64,000 bases of DNA from Sphingomonadales bacterium Ga0077557 (GTDB taxonomy: Bacteria; Pseudomonadota; Alphaproteobacteria; Sphingomonadales; Sphingomonadaceae): positions 62,001 through 126,000 of the forward strand of contig LNFI01000008.1 of NCBI GenBank assembly GCA_001464615.1, in the 5' to 3' direction. Positions 1 through 9,203 of the stretch are shown piece after piece (the stretch's first letter is position 1; each line of letters starts with the position of its first letter). The position numbers and the translations under genes are program-made. The notes beneath the pieces were generated by a model. That model was not told the origin of the DNA. It saw nothing but the letters and a program-made list of their open reading frames with translations, and searched no databases.

Positions 1-204
1 ATTGGCGTGCAGGAAATCACTGGCTGGCTGCATGGGCATACCGATCGAGAGACAGCCCTGGCCGAGGCGCAAGCGGCTACCCGTCGCTACGCCAAGCGGC
101 AATATACCTGGTTTCGCAATCAGCCGCCGCCCGATTGGCCGCGCTTGGCCGAGTGCGATCCGGGGAAATTGCTTGCCATCTTCCGATTGCGCTATCCCGA
201 TTAA
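1..204 (+). CDS. miaA: tRNA dimethylallyltransferase MiaA, C-terminal end (5' part outside window)
   Basis: Only the last 67 codons are present; the reading frame is open to the left edge and ends at TAA 202-204. The segment TRRYAKRQYTWFRNQ is the conserved C-terminal motif of MiaA, which transfers a dimethylallyl group to A37 of tRNAs that read codons starting with U. The P-loop and substrate domains lie outside the window. Ten bases separate the stop from the convergent folB gene. The call rests on this one motif and the following basic tail (LLAIFRLRYPD). Confidence 0.85.
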   Translation: MGVQEITGWLHGHTDRETALAEAQAATRRYAKRQYTWFRNQPPPDWPRLAECDPGKLLAIFRLRYPD

Positions 205-214
205 ATATCGGCGA

Positions 215-577
215 TCAGCCGCCGGCTCGTTCTCGCACAATGTCGCATCCGACAGCGGCATCGGGATAGATATCGGGTTTTAGCGAGCTGACCCGGACGC
301 GCCAGACGCGATCATCGGCCAACGCAAGCGCTGCGATCGCTTCGCAAAAGGTTTCCTGCAGATTGAAATGGCGACTGTCAGCGAGCGCCATGATCTCCCG
401 GCGCAGAAAATCATAATCCACCACCGCATCAATTTCGTCCGGAAAGGGAGCGGTAGGATAGCGGCAGTCGAGCCACACGGAAACGATCACCCGCTGCGGC
501 GCTGCGCGTTCTGCGGGGTGGATGCCGATCCGCATGGGCAGCGAGAGCCCTTCCAATCGCGTCGTGAATTCAGCCAT
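215..577 (-). CDS. folB: dihydroneopterin aldolase FolB
   Basis: A 120-residue protein with the FolB/DHNA fold pattern. The N-terminal strand MRIGIHPAER holds the conserved Gly-Ile-x-x-x-E-R segment, VVDYDFLRREI is the central helix, and SSLKPDIYP near residue 100 carries the catalytic Lys of the family. It converts dihydroneopterin to 6-hydroxymethyldihydropterin in folate synthesis. It is the last gene of a minus-strand operon with the SDR gene (8-base overlap) and folE, which together make a pterin/folate cluster. Length is typical for the family (about 120). Confidence 0.88.
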   Translation of the reverse strand: MAEFTTRLEGLSLPMRIGIHPAERAAPQRVIVSVWLDCRYPTAPFPDEIDAVVDYDFLRREIMALADSRHFNLQETFCEAIAALALADDRVWRVRVSSLKPDIYPDAAVGCDIVRERAGG

Positions 578-1343
578 TTACCGCCTCTCGGGTCGAAAAC
601 ATTACATCGCGGGCCGTTGGCATGAAACGTTGCCCGGCATCGACGAAAATCGTCTGGCCAGTGATGCCCTGCGCACCCAGCAGAAAAGCGACCGCACCGG
701 CCACTTGATCCGCCCCGACCGGTCGGTGAAGCAGGTTCATCCGGCACGTGGCATCAAATTCGGCCTCGGTCTGGTCCATGCTGGGCAGGGTCAACCCCGG
801 CGCTACGGCGTTGACGGTGATCCGGGGGCCAAGGCTTTGCGCCAACATGATGCTCGCACCAGCCAGCGCCACCTTGCTGCAACTATAGGAAAAAAAATCG
901 GGATTGAGGTTGGCCAGCTTTTGGTCCAGCAAGTTGACGATCGCCCCTTGGCGCAAATCCTGTTGCCCGGCCATTGCCGAAGCGAGCAGCACCGGTGCCG
1001 CCAGATTGACGCGCATGTGCTGCTCAATCGATTGGCCATCGGCCAGCGGCGGTCGGTCAAAGGCAAAAAGCGAGGCGTTATTGACCAGCCCGCTGACCGG
1101 CACGCCAAATGCCGCGCGCGCTGCGGTAATCAAGGCGATTTCGGCACCATCCACCGACAGGTCCTGATCGATCGCAACGGCGCGGTCGCCAAGCTCGGCG
1201 ACGATGGCATCAGCCTCTGGCGCGGATTGGCGATGATGGATGATCACGCGATGCCCGTCGGCAATGAGCCGCCGGGCAATCGCTGCCCCCATTCTCCGCG
1301 CGCCGCCAGTGACGATGACGCAGCCAAGGCTGTCAGCCATCAC
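570..1343 (-). CDS. SDR-family oxidoreductase, pteridine reductase/FolM-like
   Basis: A 257-residue short-chain dehydrogenase. The nucleotide motif is TGGARRMG at residues 12-19, the Arg-containing form seen in pteridine reductases and FolM, instead of the classical TGxxxGxG. LVNNAS is present, and the active-site segment is YSCSK preceded by LLDQKLANLNPDFFSY, again as in FolM/PTR1. The C-terminal part has the usual VNAVAPG and TGQTIFVDAG. It sits between folE and folB, so reduction of dihydro-monapterin/pterin or dihydrofolate is the likely role. Two in-frame ATGs (1343 and 1340) are possible starts. The exact substrate is inferred from context. Confidence 0.8.
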   Translation of the reverse strand: MMADSLGCVIVTGGARRMGAAIARRLIADGHRVIIHHRQSAPEADAIVAELGDRAVAIDQDLSVDGAEIALITAARAAFGVPVSGLVNNASLFAFDRPPLADGQSIEQHMRVNLAAPVLLASAMAGQQDLRQGAIVNLLDQKLANLNPDFFSYSCSKVALAGASIMLAQSLGPRITVNAVAPGLTLPSMDQTEAEFDATCRMNLLHRPVGADQVAGAVAFLLGAQGITGQTIFVDAGQRFMPTARDVMFSTREAVNG

Positions 1344-1347
1344 TGCC

Positions 1348-1968
1348 TCACACCCCCATCAGCGTCAGCACTTCCTTACGACTGCGCTCATCGTCGCGGA
1401 ATACGCCCATCATCCGGCTGGTCGTCATCGTCACGCCTGGCGTGCGGACGCCCCGCGCGGTCATGCAGGCATGGCTTGCCTCAATCACCACGGCCACACC
1501 GTGCGGCTTCAGATTTTCCCAGATGCAGTTGGCGACTTCCGCCGTCAGGCGCTCCTGGACCTGCAGGCGACGTGCATAGGTGTGAAGCACCCGCGCCAGT
1601 TTTGAAATGCCAACCACCCAATTGCTCGGCAGATAGGCGATGTGCGCACGGCCGATGATCGGGGCCATGTGATGTTCGCAATGCGATTGGAAGGGGATGT
1701 CCTTTAACAGGACAATCTCGTCATAGCCGCCGACTTCTTCGAAAATTCTAGACAAATGATAAACCGGATCATCGCCATAACCCGCGCAATATTCCTTCCA
1801 GGCGCGTGCGACGCGTTGCGGCGTATCGATTAATCCTTCGCGCGTCGGATCGTCCCCTGCCCACCGAATCAGCGTACGGACGGCATCGGCAACGTCTTCC
1901 GGCACGGGAATTTTCGCCGGAGCGGCAATAATATCGCCGTCGTCCACCGGGTCCTTATCGTCAATCAT
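1348..1968 (-). CDS. folE: GTP cyclohydrolase I FolE
   Basis: A 206-residue protein with the full type I GTP cyclohydrolase signature. HCEHHMAPIIG gives the zinc Cys and catalytic His residues, AYLPSNWVVGISKLARVLHTYARRLQVQERLT is the substrate-site helix region, and ASHACMTARGV provides the second zinc Cys. It makes dihydroneopterin triphosphate, the first step of folate and pterin synthesis. It is the first gene of the minus-strand folE-SDR-folB operon, with 4 bases to the SDR gene. The start at 1968 has GGAGG-like bases just upstream. Zinc ligands are intact, so this is the zinc-dependent FolE form. Confidence 0.95.
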   Translation of the reverse strand: MIDDKDPVDDGDIIAAPAKIPVPEDVADAVRTLIRWAGDDPTREGLIDTPQRVARAWKEYCAGYGDDPVYHLSRIFEEVGGYDEIVLLKDIPFQSHCEHHMAPIIGRAHIAYLPSNWVVGISKLARVLHTYARRLQVQERLTAEVANCIWENLKPHGVAVVIEASHACMTARGVRTPGVTMTTSRMMGVFRDDERSRKEVLTLMGV

Positions 1969-2197
1969 TCAACCTCCTCATCGCCCGATTCGAGAAAAAC
2001 GCTACGTCAACCGTGATTTCACGCCAAACCAGTTCGATTTTGAAACTGTCTCATTTGGGCAACATCGGCGCAAGTCCGCAGTTTCCCGTCGATCCTCCAT
2101 TGACGCCGTCCTTTGATGGACGCTATTTTCACGCCAACATTGACAGAAGCATCGTGAAACCGGCGGAGACCGGTGGCGGGCATGGAGGGGTTATACC

Positions 2198-4771
2198 ATG
2201 AAGAAATTTGAATTGCTTGCCGCGTCCGCCATCGCGATGTTGGCCGTGACACCTACTTATGCGAAGAATGCACCAGCCCCGGCAAATGCGCCTGCACAGG
2301 CAGAGGCGCCAGCCCCTGAAGTCGACGAAACCGACGATAGCGATATCGTTGTTACCGCCAGCAAGCGCGAAACGACGCTGCTCGACACGCCAATCGCCGT
2401 TTCGGTCGTTTCCGGTTCCACCATTCAGGAAGCGCAGATCCGCGATCTGATCGATCTCCAGTCCGTCGTCCCTTCGCTCCGCGTCTCGCAGTTGCAGAGC
2501 TCGGCCAACACCAACTTCATCATTCGCGGCTTCGGTAACGGCGCCAACAATGCCGGCATCGAGCCTTCGGTCGGCGTGTTCATCGACGGCGTGTATCGCT
2601 CGCGCTCTGCTGCCCAGATCGCCGATCTGCCCAACCTGAAGCGCGTTGAAGTGCTGCGCGGTCCGCAGTCGACCCTGTTCGGCAAGAACGCATCGGCTGG
2701 TATCATCAGCATCGTCACCTCCGAACCGAGCTTCACGACGCGCGGCAGCGCCGAATTGACCTATGGCAATTATAACGCATTCATTGCCAAGGGCGACATC
2801 TCCGGCCCGATCACCGATACGCTCGCCTATTCGGTGGCTGGCAACTATAACCGTCGCGACGGTTATGTGTTCGATGCCGGCCTGCAGACGGACTCGAGCA
2901 CGCGCAATCGTTATGGCTTCCGCGCCCAGTTGCTGTTCCAGCCCAGTGCCGACCTGAAATTCCGCCTGATCGCCGATTATGACCGGATTTCGGAAAATTG
3001 CTGCGCGATCGCAAATATCGTCGCCGGGCCAACCACGCCAATCATCAATTCGCTGGCGGCTGGCGGGCGCGCAATCGATGCCGCCCGTCCGTTCTCCTAT
3101 GTCACGTTCAGCAATTTCCCATCGTCCAACGACATCACCAACTACGGCTTCTCGCTGCAGGGTGATTACTCGCTGGGCAATCTCGATCTGACCTCGATCA
3201 GTGCCTATCGCAAGGTCCGGTCGTTCACCAATCAGGATTCGGATTTCACCAGTGCTGATTTGATCGGGAACAACAGCCAAGCGCTGTTGATCGACACCTT
3301 CACCCAGGAACTCCGCCTGACGTCGAACTTCGATGGGCCGCTGAACTTCATTCTGGGTGGTTTCTACTTCAACGAAAAGATCAACCAGAACAATGCGATC
3401 ACCTATGGCCAGTCGTTCCGCCCTTATGGCGACGCACTGATCCGGGCAGGCACCGGCGGCGCCTTGAACGCAGCATTGCTTGAGGGAACATTCGGCGCGC
3501 TTGAAGGGGCGCCGACCCGCTATCTCAACACATTTTTCCGTCGCGGTGATGGCTTGAATGAGCGCTACCGTTTAACCGATGAATCCTTCTCGGTTTTCGC
3601 GACAGTTGATTACAAGATCACTGATCGGGTCACCTTGACCGGTGGCATCAACTATACCGATGACCGCAAGCGTTTTGCGACCAACGTTGCTAGCAATGAT
3701 GTCTTTTCGAACATCAATTTCAATGACCCGCGGTACGCGCCGTTCCGCAACCAGCTGATCTTGGGTGGCCTGCTCGCACAGGGAGTGCCCCTTGCACAGG
3801 CGCAGGCAGGGGCATTGGCCAACCAGAACAACCCAGCGGCTAACCCGCTGAACGGACTGCGTGGGCTGCAGTTCCTGCCGCCGGGCCAAAACGTACCGAA
3901 TGCTGTTGAACCAGGGCGGACGGGTGACACCAACCTTTCCTACACGGGTCGCCTGTCATGGAAGGCAACCGACAATCTCAGCCTTTATGTCACCTATGCA
4001 TCGGGCTTTAAGGCAAGCTCGATCAACTTGTCGCGCGACAGCCGCCCAACGGTCGCCGATCTTGCCCGGTTGCAGACAGCGGGTCTTGCCGTCGTCAACA
4101 TCACCTCGGGCTCACGCTTTGCTGGTCCTGAGCAGTCAGAAGTCTATGAAGGCGGTATCAAGGGTAAGTTCGGCAAGGCGGCCTTCAACATTGCCGTGTT
4201 CAAGCAGAACATTAAGGGCTTCCAGGGCAATATCTTCACCGGTACCGGCTTCATCCTGAACAATGCAGGCCAGCAATCGACCTTCGGTATCGAATTTGAC
4301 GGCAGCATAACGCCAGTAAAGAACCTGTCGTTCAACGCGGATGTGACCTATCTTGATCCAATCTTTGACTCGTTCGTCAATGGTTCGGCCTTCAACGCTA
4401 CCTTCGGTGTGGTTCCTGCAAACCTGACGGGCCGTCGTCCGGCGGGCATTCCTGAATTCGCGTTCTCGGTCGGCAGTTCGTACACGCATGAAGTCAACGA
4501 CAACTTCAAGCTCACGCTGCGCGGTGACTATCAGTACAATACCCCGGTCCTCATCTCTGAAGGCTCAACGCTCACCCGCGAAGTCCAGTCGCTCAACATG
4601 TCGCTCACCGGCCAGTTCAGCAACGGCATCGAAATCTCGGCCTGGGGCCGCAACATGACCAATGCCCAGTATCTGACGACGATCTTCCCATCGGTCGCTC
4701 AGGCCGGCAGCTTGTCGGGCTATCCGAGCCAGCCAGTCACCTATGGTGGCACGGTCCGGATCAAGTTCTGA
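2198..4771 (+). CDS. TonB-dependent outer membrane receptor
   Basis: An 857-residue outer-membrane receptor. A signal peptide (residues 1-22, ending TPTYA) is followed by a Pro/Ala-rich linker and a TonB box (DIVVTASKRE, about residues 48-57). The plug domain includes NTNFIIRGFGNGANN and VEVLRGPQSTLFGKNASAGIISIVT. The C-terminal barrel has many aromatic-ending strands and finishes with YGGTVRIKF, a typical terminal strand ending in Phe. The ribosome binding site GGAGGGG (2184-2190) fixes the start. It stands alone between folE and fghA, with no FecR or sigma gene, and is followed by a strong terminator. The substrate (siderophore, oligosaccharide or aromatic compound) cannot be told from sequence. 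Confidence 0.93.
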   Translation: MKKFELLAASAIAMLAVTPTYAKNAPAPANAPAQAEAPAPEVDETDDSDIVVTASKRETTLLDTPIAVSVVSGSTIQEAQIRDLIDLQSVVPSLRVSQLQSSANTNFIIRGFGNGANNAGIEPSVGVFIDGVYRSRSAAQIADLPNLKRVEVLRGPQSTLFGKNASAGIISIVTSEPSFTTRGSAELTYGNYNAFIAKGDISGPITDTLAYSVAGNYNRRDGYVFDAGLQTDSSTRNRYGFRAQLLFQPSADLKFRLIADYDRISENCCAIANIVAGPTTPIINSLAAGGRAIDAARPFSYVTFSNFPSSNDITNYGFSLQGDYSLGNLDLTSISAYRKVRSFTNQDSDFTSADLIGNNSQALLIDTFTQELRLTSNFDGPLNFILGGFYFNEKINQNNAITYGQSFRPYGDALIRAGTGGALNAALLEGTFGALEGAPTRYLNTFFRRGDGLNERYRLTDESFSVFATVDYKITDRVTLTGGINYTDDRKRFATNVASNDVFSNINFNDPRYAPFRNQLILGGLLAQGVPLAQAQAGALANQNNPAANPLNGLRGLQFLPPGQNVPNAVEPGRTGDTNLSYTGRLSWKATDNLSLYVTYASGFKASSINLSRDSRPTVADLARLQTAGLAVVNITSGSRFAGPEQSEVYEGGIKGKFGKAAFNIAVFKQNIKGFQGNIFTGTGFILNNAGQQSTFGIEFDGSITPVKNLSFNADVTYLDPIFDSFVNGSAFNATFGVVPANLTGRRPAGIPEFAFSVGSSYTHEVNDNFKLTLRGDYQYNTPVLISEGSTLTREVQSLNMSLTGQFSNGIEISAWGRNMTNAQYLTTIFPSVAQAGSLSGYPSQPVTYGGTVRIKF

Positions 4772-4806
4772 TCGGGTAACGATTAGCGGCCTTGATCGGC
4801 TGAAAC

Positions 4807-4845
4807 AAAAAGGGGGTCGCGACACAGTGTCGCGGCCCCTTTTTC
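4807..4845 (+). terminator. bidirectional intrinsic terminator between the TonB receptor and fghA
   Basis: A long stem-loop: a run of A, then GGGGG and TCGCGACA, a CAG loop, then TGTCGCG, GCCCC and TTTTT. It lies 36 bases after the receptor stop and 22 bases after the end of the convergent fghA gene. With A and T runs on the two sides it can serve both transcripts. Confidence 0.88.
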
Positions 4846-4866
4846 TATGTTTACATGGTGCGATCG

Positions 4867-5709
4867 TCAGGCGGTCAACCGCTCGGCATGCCAGGCAATA
4901 TGATCGGCCATGAAGGTCGAAATGAAATAATAGCTATGGTCATAGCCGGGCTGCATCCGCAGCGTCAGCGGCATCCCCGCTGCAGCACATGCTGCGGTCA
5001 GCAGTTCGGGCTTGAGTTGTTCCGCGAGAAAACTGTCGGCATCCCCTTGATCAATCAGCAATTCAGGCAGTCGCGCGCCATCCTCGATCAGGGCGCAAGC
5101 GTCATAGGCCCGCCAGCTCGCCGGGTCTTGGCCCAGATAGCCGCCCAACGCCTTTTGTCCCCACGCACAATGGATTGGCGAGACGATCGGCGCAAAGGCC
5201 GAGACGCTCCGGAACCGCTCCGGCGTCCGCAGCGCGATCGTCAACGCGCCATGGCCACCCATAGAATGGCCGGTAATGCCTTGCCGCGCCATGTCCGCCT
5301 GGGGAAACGCGGCGGCGATCACGTCAGGCAGTTCGGATTCGGTATAGCGGCGCATCTTGAAATGCGTGGCCCAGGGCGCCTGCGTCGCATCGACGTAAAA
5401 GCCAGCCCCCTGCCCGAAATCATAGACATCGACATCCGGCACCCCGTCGCCACGTGGTGACGTGTCAGGGGCAATGAAAATGATCCCATGCTCAGCGCAG
5501 GCGGCCCGATAGCTGCCCTTGTCGGTCACATTGGCATGGGTGCAGGTCAAACCCGAGAGATACCAAAGCACCGGCAGCTTTGTCCCCGGCGCATGCGGCG
5601 GGACAAAGACCGAAAAGGTCATATCTGTGCCCGTGGCGCCCGATGCATGGCGATAAATCCCCTGCACACCGTCATCGGCGCGGGCTGTAACGAGTGTTTC
5701 CAATACCAT
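4867..5709 (-). CDS. fghA: S-formylglutathione hydrolase FghA
   Basis: A 280-residue alpha/beta hydrolase of the esterase D/S-formylglutathione hydrolase family. The segment VLWYLSGLTCTHANVTDKG is the family oxyanion region, GHSMGGHGA carries the nucleophile Ser149, LIDQGDADSFL the acid, and YDHSYYFI the His. It hydrolyses S-formylglutathione to formate and glutathione in formaldehyde detoxification. The usual partner, glutathione-dependent formaldehyde dehydrogenase, is not in the window. Length matches the family (about 280). Confidence 0.93.
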   Translation of the reverse strand: MVLETLVTARADDGVQGIYRHASGATGTDMTFSVFVPPHAPGTKLPVLWYLSGLTCTHANVTDKGSYRAACAEHGIIFIAPDTSPRGDGVPDVDVYDFGQGAGFYVDATQAPWATHFKMRRYTESELPDVIAAAFPQADMARQGITGHSMGGHGALTIALRTPERFRSVSAFAPIVSPIHCAWGQKALGGYLGQDPASWRAYDACALIEDGARLPELLIDQGDADSFLAEQLKPELLTAACAAAGMPLTLRMQPGYDHSYYFISTFMADHIAWHAERLTA

Positions 5710-5990
5710 ACAGGTGATCCTTCACAATAAACTGATGCCATCAACGTCACGGGGTCTGGCCAATAGTGGCGCAATTTACCGTCGCATGGTGCCTTGCTGT
5801 GCAGCAAGCCGGCAAGCGCCGCTGCAAGTCCCTTTGGTAATTTGCATATTTCCTCACGGAAAGCGTTGCCATCCCCGTAACAATCGACTGTAGAGCGTGA
5901 CAATGACGATAAGGCGGCGCACAAGCGGTGCGCGCTAAGGCGTAATTTCTAAAGGTCGGCCTGTTGCCGACTATGATTGGGAGGATAGCG

Positions 5991-6272
5991 ATGGTGAAAG
6001 AACCTGCAACCAAGGCGGCAGCCCCGAAAACCGGCGGCATCCACGCGCCAGTCCAGCCATCACCTGAGCTTGGGGCAATTGTCGGCAATGACCGGCTGCC
6101 GCGCAGCGAAGTGATCAGCAAGGTCTGGGCTTATATCAAAAAGCACGATTTGCAGAATCCAGCGAACAAGCGTGAGATTCTCGCCGATGCTGCACTTGAG
6201 AAAGTGTTCGGCCGCAAATCGTGCACCATGTTCGAAATGAACAAATATATTGCGGCACACGTCAAGGCGTGA
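5991..6272 (+). CDS. SWIB/MDM2 domain protein
   Basis: A 93-residue protein. After about 25 Ala/Pro/Lys-rich residues comes a complete SWIB domain: LGAIVGNDRLPRSEVISK, VWAYIKKHDLQNPANKR, the middle segment with VFGRKSCTMFEM, and a closing NKYIAAHVKA. The SWIB fold is best known from eukaryotic chromatin factors, but single-domain versions occur in many Alphaproteobacteria and chlamydiae, where they are thought to be nucleoid- or topoisomerase-associated. The ATG at 5991 is chosen over an upstream TTG because GGGAGGA lies 7 bases before it. Monocistronic. The molecular role is unknown. Confidence 0.85.
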   Translation: MVKEPATKAAAPKTGGIHAPVQPSPELGAIVGNDRLPRSEVISKVWAYIKKHDLQNPANKREILADAALEKVFGRKSCTMFEMNKYIAAHVKA

Positions 6273-6425
6273 TCCCTATTGGCGGGCATCAAGCAGCACG
6301 GACGCTTGCTTGATGCCCGACCGTTCTTCCAGTCGATTCAGGTCGTTGCCCGTTTCGCGCCGCTGAACAAGGCAACAGGCGATCGATTGAGAGTGTGATG
6401 ACTTTGGATTGGTCCAACCCATACG
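6273..6425. other. intergenic stretch before the IS110 insertion
   Basis: No credible gene is seen between the SWIB stop and the REP-like palindrome that starts near 6426. A short dyad follows the SWIB gene: CATCAAGCA at about 6288-6296 faces TGCTTGATG at about 6307-6315. It could act as a transcript end signal but lacks a clear T run. Confidence 0.4.
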
Positions 6426-6453
6426 CCGTTCGCCCTGAGCGAAGTCGAAGGGC
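6426..6453 (+). repeat. REP-like palindrome, left half, interrupted by the IS110 element
   Basis: CCGTTCGCCCTGAGC (6426-6440) followed by GAAGTCGAAGGGC. This is the left arm of a REP-type imperfect palindrome. The matching right arm, GCTCAGCCCGAACGG, lies at 7688-7702. The arms pair at 13 of 15 positions. The 11-base string AGTCGAAGGGC is present at both sides of the insertion (6443-6453 and 7679-7689). Confidence 0.7.
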
Positions 6454-6464
6454 ATGCGGAGCGT

Positions 6465-7641
<1,177 letters not shown>

Positions 7642-7678
7642 CTCCCAATACGGTTGCTGAGCGCCTGCCTTGGCAGGC

Positions 7679-7703
7679 AGTCGAAGGGCTCAGCCCGAAC
7701 GGG
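7679..7703 (+). repeat. REP-like palindrome, right half
   Basis: AGTCGAAGGGC followed by TCAGCCCGAACGGG. It is the inverted partner of the left half at 6426-6453. Joined at the shared AGTCGAAGGGC string, the two halves rebuild one hairpin repeat, which supports insertion of the IS into a REP sequence. Confidence 0.65.
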
Positions 7704-8104
7704 TGTGAGGTTGAATCAATCTAACGTCACCACGCTTTAAGGCCAGCAGGCAAAATTGGTGCGCTGCGTCGGACAAACATAACGAATATATATCGCCGTT
7801 TGTGCTACGTTAGAGTGAGGCTCACTTCTTCTGCAATGAACGGCTCGTCGGCAGGGACAAATTTGTGCCGCTATCTGGTGGTGGCTCCGCGCGATCAGTT
7901 CAGCAATGGATTTTCGTACCCGAATCGGCGCGCCGATCTGGACAAATGTCGGCTGACCAGGGCGACGGCTTCAAGGCTTCAATTACTGACAGAGGACTGT
8001 CGGCGGCTCTGGAAAGCAAAGACAGGGTGCAGACCACAACCATGAGTCGACTTGTTTATGACGCATATCCGCGTCAAACCCGCTCGAACTGTTTGGAGGT
8101 GCCG
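7704..8104. other. non-coding stretch between the IS110 element and the propeller gene
   Basis: About 400 bases with no gene that can be supported. An A/T-rich patch at about 7777-7794 may be promoter DNA for the next gene. An open frame continues upstream of the chosen start at 8105, but its composition (Arg/Ser/Gln-rich, without propeller-like sequence) and the strong GGAGG at 8095-8099 argue against coding here. Confidence 0.5.
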
Positions 8105-9199
8105 ATGACTCGCGTTTTGCCGATGCCGCTTCGTTCACGCGCCGCGCTTCCAGGAGGGTCCGTCGCGGCGGCGCTGCCCCTTGCCGATGCCGGGACCACT
8201 TATACGATGGCGCAGGAAGCCGCCTTCATCGACGATCTGCATTATGCGGTCGGGCGCTGGGACGGCACGCTTTCGCTGTTCGCTTTCACCGATTCGCCCG
8301 CACAAGGGCCGGTGATTGCCAAAGCGGTCAACAGCCCTGCGCAGGAGGGCATTCAGGCGATCGTCCCGCTTGGGGCAAACCTGTTCGCCACATCCAATGA
8401 CGATGCCAGTTTGCTGGTCTGGGGGTCTGTTTCGGGGAACTGGACCGACCTTACCGTTGCCTCGACGCTGACCTACGATCCCAGCTTAGGCGTGGCCAAT
8501 AGCGGCGCCACCATCTCTTCGAACGGCAAGCCGACCCTGGTGATCGGCCATGCCAACGGTTTTGTTAGTGTCTGGCAGCGCGTTGTCGGCACCGGCCCGA
8601 ACTGGTCATTGACGCACACGATCGACGTCCGCGCCGCCCAACCGGTCAACCCGTGGGGATTGCACAATGTTCGGGGCGTCGCGGCCGTCGCGCTCGGGGA
8701 CGGCCAGGGCTATGTCATCACTGGTTCCGAAGACGGCAATCTCACCGTGATCCGGGTGTCGGACGGCAGCATCCTGTCGACAACGGTCTACAATCCGTCG
8801 GCGCAACGCGGCATCAACAGCCTTGCGGTCATGGGTGATCTGTTGCTGGTCGCCAACTGCGCGGTCGGCGCGGCGGATTCAAACCTTTGGTGCTACACGA
8901 TCGATCCGAATGGCTGGACGATCACGCTGACCGACAAGACGACGCTGAGGATCGATCCCAACGCTGCCCAGGTCTTCAACTTCGACGTTATCTTTGCCGC
9001 ACTCGACGGCGCGCCGATCCAGTTCTTCTGTTCAACCGAAGAGGGCGCGCTGTGGATGGGTGAGATCGTACCCGGCGGCATGCTGTCCATCATCGGCTAC
9101 ACCATGATCGGAACGGCGAATCTCGGCTCAGCGCTTTGCATCAGCGGGACGCGCATCGCGGCAACGGCCTATGACTTGCACGAGTATCTGCTAACCTGA
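8105..9199 (+). CDS. WD40/beta-propeller-like repeat protein of unknown function
   Basis: A 364-residue protein started at ATG 8105, with GGAGG 6 bases upstream. It contains about six to seven loosely repeated beta-sheet units. The telltale repeats are VGRWDGTLSLFAF, TSNDDASLLVWGSVSG, IGHANGFVSVWQRV, ITGSEDGNLTVIRVSDGSI and FCSTEEGALWMGEIV, which resemble WD40 blades ending in VW or similar. There is no clear signal peptide or membrane segment. Four bases separate its stop from cobQ, so the two are probably co-transcribed, although no link to cobalamin is known. Propellers of this type are binding platforms; the ligand is not predictable. Confidence 0.75.
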   Translation: MTRVLPMPLRSRAALPGGSVAAALPLADAGTTYTMAQEAAFIDDLHYAVGRWDGTLSLFAFTDSPAQGPVIAKAVNSPAQEGIQAIVPLGANLFATSNDDASLLVWGSVSGNWTDLTVASTLTYDPSLGVANSGATISSNGKPTLVIGHANGFVSVWQRVVGTGPNWSLTHTIDVRAAQPVNPWGLHNVRGVAAVALGDGQGYVITGSEDGNLTVIRVSDGSILSTTVYNPSAQRGINSLAVMGDLLLVANCAVGAADSNLWCYTIDPNGWTITLTDKTTLRIDPNAAQVFNFDVIFAALDGAPIQFFCSTEEGALWMGEIVPGGMLSIIGYTMIGTANLGSALCISGTRIAATAYDLHEYLLT

Positions 9200-9203
9200 T
9201 CCG

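Noticed and set aside
522..1658. A 378-codon plus-strand frame across folB, the SDR gene and folE
   Set aside because: Antisense to three clear genes in an operon; Arg/His/Pro-rich shadow sequence.
2129..3280. A 383-codon minus-strand frame across the TonB receptor gene
   Set aside because: It lies entirely against the receptor coding strand, has no recognisable domain and no ribosome binding site.
7800..8045. An 81-codon frame before the propeller gene
   Set aside because: Low-complexity Arg/Ser sequence with no ribosome binding site; the propeller gene's strong GGAGG lies further on.
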